A DNA stretch of 64,000 nucleotides, taken from assembly GCA_010405405.1 (NCBI GenBank), contig MU004242.1, forward strand, positions 853,769 through 917,768, in the 5' to 3' direction. The notes under the pieces were generated by a model. It did not search any database and was not told the DNA's origin. It saw nothing but the letters and a program-made list of their open reading frames with translations. This DNA comes from Microthyrium microscopicum. Lineage: Eukaryota > Ascomycota > Dothideomycetes > Microthyriales > Microthyriaceae. Shown here piece by piece: positions 1 to 10,711 of this stretch (the stretch's first letter is position 1; each line of letters opens with the position of its first letter). The position numbers were made by a program, and so were the translations under genes.

Positions 1-371
1 TACTCTAATATGCAACAAGACTTGGGTAGATCAGCAAGTGCTAGGCTAAAGTAGGGGTTGAGTGATCGATTATACTACAAGTATTCACCAAGGTTCTAGA
101 TACTTAGGTACGGTAGTAAGTATTTGATAGAGCGCTAACTAAATGCCGTTAATGAATAATTAGGATATTCTAGTCGTCTTGAAGAGATATATCTTTTTAA
201 AATAATACAAAAGCTCACAACATGAGCAGAAATAACACCCAAGCATATCAAAACATACATACAGGTACCATACATCAGTGAAGTCAACTATAAAAATGTT
301 TATTGCATAGAAACCAAAAAAAAACGATATATTGAAATATCCGCTTGCACATAGACATACATTTTGAAATG
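1..371. other. intergenic, no gene seen
   Basis: AT-leaning sequence with no supported gene. Open frames here are short and lack coding character. The far end abuts the tRNA. Confidence 0.5.
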
Positions 372-442
372 TGCATCGGCCGTGAATCGAACACGGGGCC
401 CATCGATGGCAACGATGGATTTTACCACTAAACCACCGAAGC
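372..442 (-). tRNA. tRNA-Gly, anticodon GCC
   Basis: Read on the minus strand, this 71-base stretch folds into a full cloverleaf without an intron. The anticodon stem is CATCG/CGATG around the loop TTGCCAT, giving anticodon GCC (glycine). The D-arm has the loop AGTGGTA, and the T-arm is CCGTG TTCGATT CACGG. The discriminator base is A and CCA is not encoded, as expected in eukaryotes. One oddity is a T-T mismatch at the third acceptor pair: the 5' strand is GCTTCGG while the 3' strand CCGATGC would pair perfectly with GCATCGG. The internal promoter boxes (the D-arm TGGTTTAGTGG and the T-arm GTTCGATTC) are intact, so transcription by RNA polymerase III is likely. Confidence 0.95.
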
Positions 443-955
443 AAGCTTGGTATTAAACACAAAATCAGCGGCCAAACGTATATATTCTCCTAGCTCTGTC
501 ATTGGATCATATTCACCCAAACTGGAGGTTACTCAATTCTCGTTGGACGTTTTGCATAATTTGACATTTGAGCATATTATTTATCTTGCCAGTTATCGTT
601 GTTTCGTGACGTGGGTAATGCCGTGGACTTTAGGTAAGTGCTTATTATCCTTAGATGCCGAATCCATAAGAATACAGTGGTATAGCACTACCGGTTAGAC
701 TTCAGGACAATCTTTTTTATTATAATTGATCCAAGTTGTAATGTCGTTCGAATACAAGTAAATTCTTCCATTCACAAATTGGGCGAATCAATGCCTGTCT
801 GGCAGCGCCGCCTAGTAGGACTCTTAAACCTGAATCCAATATAGGATCTCTGTTTATGTATCATCCTGATATGACATAAGACGGAACCGGATTTCAATTC
901 TCTTGAGTTACCTCAGCATCTATAATTGGCACTAGTAGGAAAGTATATCATATCG
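443..955. other. intergenic, no gene seen
   Basis: No convincing coding region. An 83-codon open frame at 447-698 overlaps the tRNA edge and has no recognisable features. Confidence 0.4.
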
Positions 956-2690
956 ATGCGGTATCTGCTATTTCTCTTCTCCTATATCCATATCATTTCT
1001 CTATTGGGACTCGTTCAAACTCAACACTATTCAACGCAACCACCAATGACTGTATTCAACGAGCCATAGCCACCTCGGTCAAATAAGGCGCAAATGCCGA
1101 ATCTCTTATCGGGACTGGATCACCCTCTTGCAAGGTTAAACTCTTCCATGTCAGGCAGAAGTTACCACGCATACGAAGATGGGCCACGTTGGCAGCTATG
1201 AGGATGGTGCAAGGCTTAATGAAGTCAAGAAGCCTATCGAAGCTATCCAGTCTCGCCTCTGGTCTGGACTCAGTCCCATGACCGGTGAACAGTGGAAACA
1301 AAAGAACGGCGATGGCACCGTCAACCTTCAAATGGCTGCTGAGTACCTCCGAGCGTTGATCTCTGCTTTCTCGTACCTAAATTCTGACGTCGTCAACTGG
1401 AAGCTTCGCGATACCTACAATCCTATATTCAACGATTTGCTGGAAGTTGGGAATGCTCTGGCGGAGCACTGTGACGAGAAGCCGCTTTGTCGATTCCGTT
1501 ATCGATTCCGTGCAATATGGGCTTCCTGTGTTAGGACTTCTTTCAGATTGTGGCTATTCGAACGCACTCGTGGATCGTCAACCGAGCTCAAGAGCTTATA
1601 CGAATAACAATTGCAAACTTTGAAGCGACTCCTGTAACATCTTCCCAAGAATTTAAATTGGTGGCTGAACAGTTTGTGACCACGACATACTCAATCAGAG
1701 GAGCAATGATTCGTGCGGACCACACAATTTTCGTAGATGCGGAAGAAATCAAAGGCATGAAAAGGTAAAACCCATTCAACCTCACTGTTAAAGAAAGGAG
1801 CAAAAAGCATCAAGAGCGAATACACAAGGCAGGTGTAAGTGATATACAGACGGAACTGCGAAAATTTATTCGGCCATCGAACGAGAACTTGATCACTGCA
1901 AAGAACCTAGGTACCTAGGTGGTCAGTTATCACCACAGAATTGTTGCTGCCCGAAATATATTCCAAAAAGAGATTCGAGGTGATCTCAAACGGCTAGGCG
2001 CAGAACCTTGGATTTCCGGAACTTGAAGCTATGACCGAGAACTCGAAGTCACGCAAACCGGAGAATCAAAGAGTTGACTACGGGTTTGTCGCTTATTGGG
2101 CTTACTTTCTCTCAGACCGAGCAAGAATGAGACAGGCACAAAGAGAAATTGAAAATAGACTTTCACGACTGGGGCACATGGATTGATGGTTTAGAGCAAA
2201 TGAAACCCCATCTCAAACTACAGTGAATCGGCGGCCAACAAGCTAGCCTCAAAGACAACGACAGCAACGGCGCCGTTGCACATTCTAAGCCCTTTCAAAG
2301 CTCTTCACACATTCTACCTGGCATGGAACATGGTGACTTCCTAATCATTGACTCGAAATCCTACGACTCCTACATGGTAGAGCGCACTCCCTTAGCCAAG
2401 CCAACCCCAGGTGATTTTGGCCGGCATGTTATAGTCGTTAAAGCAGACTTTGATCCAGACGGTCGTTTTATGGAGGCACACCTCTGAAAGTGCTGGGCAA
2501 TCTGCTTTGGAGTGATGTGTTTTCACGAATCTTTCATTATTTTGGTGGCAATGATCTCCAAAGTCTGTGGCCTGTGGCAAGAACACATCCGCTACAAGTG
2601 TATGTTGGGCCGCCGACGCCTACGCACAGGAGAACATGGGAAATGCAGAATTTCAGGCTAGTACGAGCTGCCATAACTTACTTATGCTGA
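956..2690 (+). pseudogene. possible decayed or multi-exon secreted-protein locus
   Basis: Several coding-like pieces lie in order on the plus strand but in different frames. An ATG at 956 opens with a hydrophobic signal-like stretch (MRYLLFLFSYIHIISLLGL) and stops after 38 residues. From about 1150 to 1490 a frame reads with good amino-acid character (for example MAAEYLRALISAFSYL). A second frame covers 1550-1768. From about 2260 a third frame carries HILPGMEHGDFLIIDSKSYD and ends at 2487. A fourth continues with FGGNDLQSLWPVARTHPLQV to about 2690. I could not find one set of introns that joins them, so this is either a gene with introns I failed to place or a host pseudogene. No family recognised. 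Confidence 0.3.
1905..1920. repeat. 16-base perfect palindrome
   Basis: ACCTAGGTACCTAGGT equals its own reverse complement. It lies within the doubtful locus at 956-2690. Its function is unknown. Confidence 0.6.
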
Positions 2691-5600
2691 GGAGCATTCA
2701 AGACGATCCGATGGCAGTATCTGCCCAAGGGATATGTTCAATATCACAGAAGGATAGAAATGAGCACAACGGAGCATTAGGTCCAAGTCGCATTGTGCAA
2801 ATTCTGGAGTTTTTCCGATACTAAAGTAGTGTTAGTTGAATTAAGGCTAAGCGAAGGGAGAACAAGAACGGGGATCACAGTGTATGATATCCTGGTGTCT
2901 GGTTAGTGAATCCAGTATGGGTTATAGACTATAGGCACTGGAAATTAGTGGTCCAGCCAACCATAGGCGCATAGCTCCAAAACAGTATTTGAATAAATAT
3001 CCAGTCGTCATCCACTGCAGTGAAGACAGTTGACAGACGGACAGCAGAGCTTGGATTCGCCTTTGCAATGCAGATATGTAGACGCTCATATTCCCGGTTT
3101 CCACAATAACTTCAATGCAATAACCTGACGTCGAATATACCCAAGGAGAAGGACTACATCACTACTGGCCTACGAGATATTGACATGCCCAAAAAGCAAC
3201 AACACTGACAAGGCTGACATTCAGCCTTGCCAGGATTTATGCGTCCTAGCGCTGTCTTATCGAGATCTCAATTGCGGGATGACGAGGTGGCGCATAAGGC
3301 CAGCTATTCGATTTTGATCATTGGTATATTGACAGACACTCGTGACGAGAGGACGGCTCGCTTGTCGAGATTGATGTTTAAGCTCAAGGATTTGCTATTT
3401 TTATTATGGACCGTTTGGCGAAGTATTTGGTGTGATTTCATGGCGTGCATGTTAGAGATAAGGCCCTTGTCCGCGGTTCGACTACGCGCAGGGCATGGCA
3501 AAGATGGGGAAGTTTGGGTTGGTTGAGGTTGGTCTTGGGAGTTCTTGGATTTGAACGTGAATAGGGTCATTTGCATCATGTACTTTCACAGCAGCGATGG
3601 GGGGAATTCACGGTATTGCGAATACTGTCTCTTTTGAATAGGCGGAAAGAATCAGGCTGCGGGCTATCTTAAAGTTGGCATCTGGACTTGGATTTGACCC
3701 GCGAATATAAGGTTTTTTTCTTTTGCAAGACACAGGGTATAAAGAAGCTGAAGTTGTTGTTCCGCCTTAGTTTGAGATACTAATATCTCCTATTTGGCTA
3801 ATGGGAGATTTTTACCAGGTCACTGGTGCAGAGGTGCATGAAATGGAGCTTTTCTATTCCTTTTCTTCATGTATATCCTCCCCGGGACTGTCTGTACTCA
3901 CGATGCCCATGTCATCAGCTACGGCCTGGCCCGCCATGAAACAAGCTTAGAGCAGTGTTGATCGTGGTTGGATGAGTGCAAATCGCAGCTCTGACTGGCA
4001 TGGGTCGTCGACTCGTCTGCAAGGCCAAACAACGCGTTGACTACTGCGAGGATATCAAATAACGAAGCTGCCACAGCTTGCTTTCTCTTGCACATCTCAA
4101 ATGATAGCTGATAAGAAAAGCGAATGACGTCTGTCCAAACTTGGCTGACAGGGAGATGAAGCTCGATCATTGGCTGCCTGTGCAGTCTTGATAGAGTCCC
4201 TAGAAACCCAACTTGCTGGCACGCAGCATCAGTGGCTCGATCAAGCCTAAAGAACTCGATTCGCCCGTCTCTTGGCGTCAGAAAGGACTACAATGCAAGT
4301 TTTGTGTGTCGAATTATGCACGGTGAGCATGTGGTCCTTCTAGAAGCTTTTTTATCGTGCCTGGAGACTTGATAGAAAATTTCACAGCACGCTCAAATGC
4401 GGACTACAGTCTGACCACAGCATTTTCTCATGTCCCCGGCGGCGATGAACACTGGCGTCAAAGGGCAGCAGTGGAAGCATTCGGTTGCTGATGAGTTGAC
4501 AAACGTTTTGCGGCAGTAAAATGGCGCGCTGGGAGTAACGTAAAGCATTGACAGCAAGCGTTGAAGTTAAGATAAGGCTGGCACGTGTGATTGGCTCTGG
4601 AATTTCTCCCCACGCCAAGACTGCCAAGACTAGATATAGCAGCGGGATCCCGGACCAGGCACGCGACTGGGAATCGTGTTTGGAAGCAGCAAAGTGCCAA
4701 GGGAAGCAGCAACGCCACGCGAACAAACCCGATGGGAGGGATCGGAAACCAACTTCATCGACACTCCCTCAACATGCAATTTGTCTGTATATGCCAACCT
4801 GTCCAATTATATTGCTGTGAAATGAGAGTCAGCCTCTCTATCAAAGTTTCTCAAGCGCGAAGCTACTTCTTTGTATGGGCCATTACACAGTGCCCGCACT
4901 AAAGCATCCATTCGATTCAACTCGTTCTGTACGACACACCAACAATTAATTCTTTCCAGTAATATCTCGAGGCAATATCAGACTCCCTATATACTGTATT
5001 ACTATAGTATCATCCCCGCTGTAACAACCAGCGAGGTAACATGAGTAGTACTTGTATCGAGGAGACAAGTCCATGTTTGAATCAGCACTGTCATGTCATC
5101 ATTCCACGCTGAGGCGCACATCCACTTGTCCCGCAGTCGAGTGATCTGCAGCTCATCACAACCCGTGAAGGCATGTCCGAACTGCGAAAAGAGCCTTGTC
5201 GTCAAGAAATTTCTGCTTCGCGCGCCTGATGATGCCGAGCAAGCCAAGCTGAGAAATTGTCTCTCTAGCTACATAAGGTTGTGAAAAGCAATAGAGCTGA
5301 GTGCAGTGTAATGTTACCTTAATATCAAATTTGGGGAGTTGTAGCAGCAGATTGGCCTAGGACAAAGAGCCTCTGGAGTTTAAGCTAGTTTACAGCTACG
5401 AATCATCAAGGCTGACCCTGGCATATCCCGATATATTCCAAAATGTAGCGGCCAAACCTTTCTGCCCTGCGCGGTCTGTGTTTTGTCCAGGCGTGGGTTA
5501 TTCTTTGCAATAATTCTGTCTTGGATTTGCCTCTGGCCCTCTGACGACAAGACAACTCCAAGTCTCCAAGCCTGTGGCTCCCGCACCCCTGCTCTCCCAC

Positions 5601-6344
5601 CAAATCCTCGAATGCGGATCTATCCCAAAACGTCTTGGACCTTCTCAACCATCCATTCCCGTCTATCCAATTGCTCAAAAGACTAGCAAAATGCTTGTCT
5701 CGAGACATTTTTCCACGCCTCTGCCCTTTACCTGTATGTTGCACCACCACGTCTGACCATCCTTTACCTTGCCCCATCAGTCCAGTTCCTCCCGCGCCAA
5801 TGCTGGCTTGTAAGTTGTCCCAGCTGCCAGGACGCTCTTCCAACCCCATATTATTTTCCAAATCGCACTAGTCGGCTTGACATGCACAGTTGCGTGCACC
5901 CGCAGGCCTCTTATTTGCTCCCTTTAGAATATGTCCTTGACCCTTTGCCCGTAACCGTGGATGCTTGGGATGCGCGAAATTTCCTGGCGCGGAAAGCTTT
6001 GGGCTGATTAGCTCTGATCTTTCTTGATACTTTATAAACCGTCCCAGTGCCCGGCTTGTCCACCTTGTATTACTTGTGATCGTCACTTTCCTTTCCTACC
6101 ACTTTGCCCACTTCCCCAAGGGCACCTCTTGTACCACCAAGCTATCGTACACAGAGTGGGTTGCCATTAACCTCATCTGTTCCATTGGATATCACCGGAT
6201 CCAATTCCAGGGCGCAACACCTCTTACCTACCAGCCTTATATAGAGCAACGCCCGAACCGACGACCCTATAATTGGGCTTCATACAGTTCTGTTTCCCGC
6301 TCCTACATCTTTACCTTCTCACAAACACCGAATATCCATTCACC
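2691..6344. other. 3.6-kb gene-poor stretch with the ammonium transporter promoter
   Basis: No open frame here is convincing. The longest (minus strand, 5406-5861; plus strand, 3227-3526) have no motif, no signal sequence and no plausible splicing. The last ~400 bases should hold the ammonium transporter promoter. One HGATAR-type site (CTATCG, 6142-6147) is visible, which is what an AreA/GATA factor could bind, but a single site is weak evidence. Confidence 0.4.
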
Positions 6345-8198
6345 ATGTCATATGCGTGGATTGGACCCCCGGTACCGTACAATGGTACCGCAGGCGACGG
6401 CGGTGATTCCAGTACGTACAAACATCCAAGTCCGAGTTTCGGCGAATCATGAACCATGTCAACCGCGGGCTGGTTCCGGGTCCTCTCCAAAGAATTATCA
6501 TGCAGAAAACATGCAAACCCGATATCCTTTGAAAAATAGTAACTAATTGCTTTTCTTTGCAAATAGGCACAGAAAATCTAAACCAATGGTTTTCGTCGGG
6601 TGATCAGGCATACATCATCGTGGCTTCGGCCATGGTGTTGATTATGGTTCCTGGTCTGGGTTTCCTATACTCCGGTCTTGCGCGCAGAAAGTCAGCCTTG
6701 TCCATGATTTGGGCGTGTATGGCGTCGAGTTCCATCATCACATTCCAATGGTATTTCTGGGGCTATTCGCTGGCTTTCAGCGATACTGCAACCAGTGGCT
6801 TTATCGGAAATCTGCATAAATTTGGTCTTATGAATACTTTGGGTCATCCAAGCGCTGGTAGCCCATTGATTCCTGATCTTTTGTATGCTTTCTATCAGGT
6901 ATGAATTAGCTCCGCAAGTCTCAGCGTTCGAGGAACTGTCACTGACGTGTACTAGATGCAATTCTGTTCCGTTACAGCTGCCATTGTTGTTGGTGCCGTT
7001 GCTGAACGTGGTCGTCTCATTCCTATGATGGTCTTCATCTTCCTCTGGGCTACAATCGTATACTGCCCCATCGCATGCTGGGCTTGGAACGTCAATGGCT
7101 GGGCCTTCAAATGGGGTGTCCTCGATTACGCTGGCGGCGGGCCCGTCGAAATCGGCTCTGGTCTTTCCGCTCTCGCATACTCCATGGTCCTCGGACGCCG
7201 TCAAGAGAGAATGATGCTGAACTTCCGTCCCCACAACGTCTCGCTCATCACACTCGGAACGATCCTCCTTTGGTTCGGCTGGCTAGGCTTTAACGGAGGC
7301 TCTGCATTCGGTGCTAACCTCCGTGCTACTATGGCTTGCTGGAATTCGAATTTGACTGCTGGTTTCGGTGCGATTACTTGGGTTCTTCTCGATTACCGTC
7401 TAGCTCGCAAATGGTCCATGGTCGGTTGGTGTTCCGGCTGCATCTCCGGTCTTGTAGCAGCAACACCCGCATCTGGTTTCATCACGCCTTGGGGCTCCGT
7501 CATTCTCGGCATCGTCGCTGGTGTTGTATGCAATTTTGCTACCAAAGGTATGTCCGATCCTCTTCAAAGCTCTTACCAGCACCGATACTAACACTTTATT
7601 AGTCAAATTCTGGATTAAAATCGATGATTCCCTTGATGTGTTCGCCGAACACGGTGTCGCCGGCATCCTCGGTCTCCTCGCCAACGGTCTCTTCGCCGCA
7701 ACCTACATAGTCGGTCTTGACGGAGTCAACGCCGACGCAACCCTCTACCCAGGAGGCTGGATCAAGCACAACTGGAAGCAACTGTACATGCAATTCGCTT
7801 ACATCTGCGCTGCCTGTGTCTACGCATTCGTCGTCTCCGCCATCCTCGCCTTCGCCATAAATCTCATACCCGGTCTCCATCTGCGTGCTTCAGAAGAAGC
7901 CGAGCTTCTCGGCATGGACGATGACCAGCTTGGAGAATTCGCCTACGACTATGTGGAGGTTAGACGTGATTATCTCGCGTGGACACCAGCGACTGCAGAT
8001 CCAGCGAGTAATGGCGATGTGCCACAAAATGAGCGCCATGGTATTGCTGGCCACTCAGAGATGTTGGGCGGCAAGGAGATGAGTGAGGGCAGCGAGTATG
8101 GCCAGCCGGAACAAAATGGCCACCAAACGAATGGCAATAGCCAGTCGCATACAGGCATCGGTGGTGATCGCCATGCAATCGCCGCGCATGAAGGTTGA
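6345..8198 (+). CDS. ammonium transporter, Mep/MeaA type
   Basis: Plasma-membrane ammonium transporter of the Amt/Mep/Rh family; imports ammonium as a nitrogen source. I read four exons: 6345-6411, 6567-6898, 6956-7547 and 7603-8198, giving 528 residues, all in frame with GT..AG introns of 155, 57 and 55 bases. Family blocks appear in order: the N-terminal helix with VPGLGFLYSGLARRKSAL, the WYFWGYSLAFS block, the GAVAERGRLIP block, DYAGGGPVEIGSG, LLWFGWLGFNGGSAFGANLR, then FAEHGVAGILG. The second pore histidine is present (about His347), but the first is glutamate (about Glu198, in GGGPVEI), as in yeast Mep1/Mep3 and, as I recall, Aspergillus MeaA rather than Mep2. The C-terminal tail from about residue 430 is cytosolic and rich in Glu, Asn, Gln and Gly. 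The start was chosen because the short first exon splices exactly onto the conserved core. Confidence 0.93.
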
Positions 8199-9347
8199 GC
8201 GTACCATTCAATCAATTGCCGCTTGTTGTTGTAGCATGTTGCAGAGATACCATATCGTATAATGTTTTTGGAGCAGGGCGTTTTCATCCACTTGGAAGAC
8301 ACATAACATAGCATGTGTACACACAAAAGAAAGAACTATATTTGAGGCACAATCATTTCTTCTGTTGGTCGAAGCAATACTTGCTGTCGAATGCTTCGAC
8401 GAGCATCACATACAAAAACTGTAAAATAGTTTAGGTCCTTTCAGACTTTTCATGGCAGCACTCGACGTACAAATAAAGTTTTATGTCCTCGGAACATTTT
8501 CAAAGTGCGCTTGTCTTTTGCTGGCAATAAGGCTGATGAGTACGAGATTTTTTGCTTTTGGGCGTGGGTTAGTCCCACTGTTCTTATCGCAATTTGCACC
8601 TTTTAGAGCGTAATATTCGACCGTCGGCGCGAACTTCTGAAGCTTTTTGTAAGATACTTTTAAGGATTTTCTCAACTGTCTTAACTACAATTGGTGACCG
8701 ATTGGAATGTTTTTCTAAATTGCGATTTTCCAAGGTCGTCCGAAGAACGAGAATAATATCCCGTGCCTACAATATATATCATACTAAACTCAGTAACCGG
8801 AAGCCAGAACATCATACACTCTTGTCCTTATCCCACTATCCTCGTTATTTCAAAGTTTAGCACAATTACTACCAATCCTGTGCTAACAATTTTATTCCTC
8901 TATGCTCCGACTTATGAGTCTGATCATGTGGTCTATAACAGTTCATAAGAATCTTATTATTTATGAACATGCAACACGTGGCTCAATATATATATGTCAC
9001 AATAGCGACTTTGAAGCAGTGCTGCTCATATTTTGTCAAACCACTATCGAAACACTTTTGTGAAAGCATAGGATAGCAGGAAGGTGTATTTAATTGCTAG
9101 TGATATCCGACAGAGACCACAATATGAAAAGGAAGGAAAAGAAAGCAAAAGACAAACAGACGTCAAAACCAGAGTATACAGGTAATGACTGGAACGCTAC
9201 TCTATGCTGGCCAAACATATTCAGGACTTGTACGAAAATATAAAACATCCAAAATATGACTTCGCTTGACACACTAAAGAAGTGTTAGTTATATCCCGGC
9301 CAACCTGTCACGTATCATACTTACATCAAAGCCAACAACTTTTATAT
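8199..9347. other. intergenic between convergent genes
   Basis: Holds the 3' ends of the ammonium transporter (plus) and the cysteine-rich protein gene (minus). No gene supported. Confidence 0.5.
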
Positions 9348-9404
9348 TTAAGCCTTGCAGTTACATCCAAGCCACTGACCAGTGCAACGTCCGTTAACGC
9401 CCTG

Positions 9405-9715
9405 TCAGCCTCCTGCAGTACAAGGACCGTCGTCTTTGCCACAGCCATATCCACACTGACAGTCTTTGAATTTACCCTACGACGTAATCAGTACTTTGAA
9501 ACTCAGGCCTGTAATGGGTAATGACTTACAGATTGACAAGTTAGAGTTTGCGGAGTGCCGTTGCACTCGCCAATGTTGCAAGCTCCACTTGGATATGCGC
9601 AGTTCGATCCCGGAGTGGTGTTGAGGGCGCTCTCAGATTGAAGGCCTGGGCTTGCTGTTGGGCTGGCCACGGCGATGGCAGCAAAGAGCGAGAGGGTGAG
9701 TGTAGCAAATTGCAT
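9405..9715 (-). CDS. small secreted cysteine-rich protein (effector-like)
   Basis: Two exons on the minus strand, 9715-9530 and 9476-9405, separated by a 53-base intron (GTAAGT..GTAG, phase 0). They give 85 residues. Residues 1-18 form a classic signal peptide (MQFATLTLSLFAAIAVAS). The mature part contains eight cysteines in a spaced pattern (NCAYP, GACN, GECN, LTC, DCQCG, GCG, PCT), suggesting disulfide bonding. No known family recognised; the size, signal and cysteine density are typical of fungal secreted effector candidates or antimicrobial-like proteins. The 3' end is uncertain: similar cysteine-rich coding character (C.GQWLGCNCK) continues in the same frame beyond the predicted stop, to about 9348. 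Confidence 0.72.
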
Positions 9716-10711
9716 TATTCAAGCTCGTTATGGTGTAGTAGGGAGGTGTTGGAAGTGGTGAAATGATACTGAAGTACTTGAAAATAGTGAAATGATGTTG
9801 TTGTATTCGAATGATCTGGAATGAGAGTGAAGTCTGGATATGACTCGACACCTTCACTTTTCTACGAAAATTCCATCAGAAATGATTATCCGTGACTAAA
9901 GTGTTTTGGCCGTTGTAAGATCCCAAAGGAACATTCTATAAATGCGGCCATCTTGGCCACTGTTCCAAGGCAGTTGTTCCTCTGAACACGAGAACCCAAT
10001 GCAACAATCCTTTGCCGAGAAACATCAATCGCATGGTCGACCGGCAGATATAATTGAATGTTTGTAAATGGTTACCATGGAGTGGGCAAGGTTGAATCAT
10101 AATGAGCCGGAGCTAAGGTCGGAAGTTGTAACAGTGAGCAAAACTTCTAGCTTAGACTGAATATATTAGATACCTACCTTAGTTACAGAAGACTGGAAGA
10201 CGCAAGCAGGTAGGCTGAAGCTACGGCTAGCCGTACCTGCTTACATACTGCGCATACTGCGGTATAAAACAGCCGAATTGAAACAAACTCAGCCTGATGA
10301 ACCGGCCAGACTAGACCGCCTCTCTTCAACTCCGTAAAGACCAACCATCACAACCCCAAGACACTGAGCTCCAACGATAGCAATAGCAATACCATTACAT
10401 TCATCCGCTCTATCTACCATACCATTCCAAAAAACGCCTCGCTATGCGACCCTCATCATTCATAAAAAGAAACATCACCCGCTCCCAGTGCGTCTAATGC
10501 CATCTGTATCTAATTCTATGCTACGCCCAAAATAAAAAAAATGCCAAGGGCAGTTCAGTTTGATACCTTCACCCTGCTTACTTGCTAGCACCAGTCGACT
10601 CAACGCTCAGGTTCTTGCTCGGCTCAATTTTCATGCTCAAGCTCTATTACTTAGGTCGTCTTCATGCTTAGGTTGATTTCTTACTTCCTTACGACCTCTT
10701 CTGATGCGTGT
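9716..10711. other. intergenic, promoter of the cysteine-rich gene and 3' flank of ATG26
   Basis: No gene supported. Both neighbours are on the minus strand. The stretch from 9716 to about 10000 is upstream of the small secreted protein gene. Confidence 0.5.

Noticed and set aside
3227-3579. Overlapping frames on both strands near 3.2-3.6 kb
   Set aside because: Both strands are open over the same span, with no recognisable motif; neither is more credible than the other.
5406-5861. 151-codon minus-strand frame upstream of the ammonium transporter
   Set aside because: No domain, no signal sequence, and it lies in sequence without coding periodicity. Likely chance.
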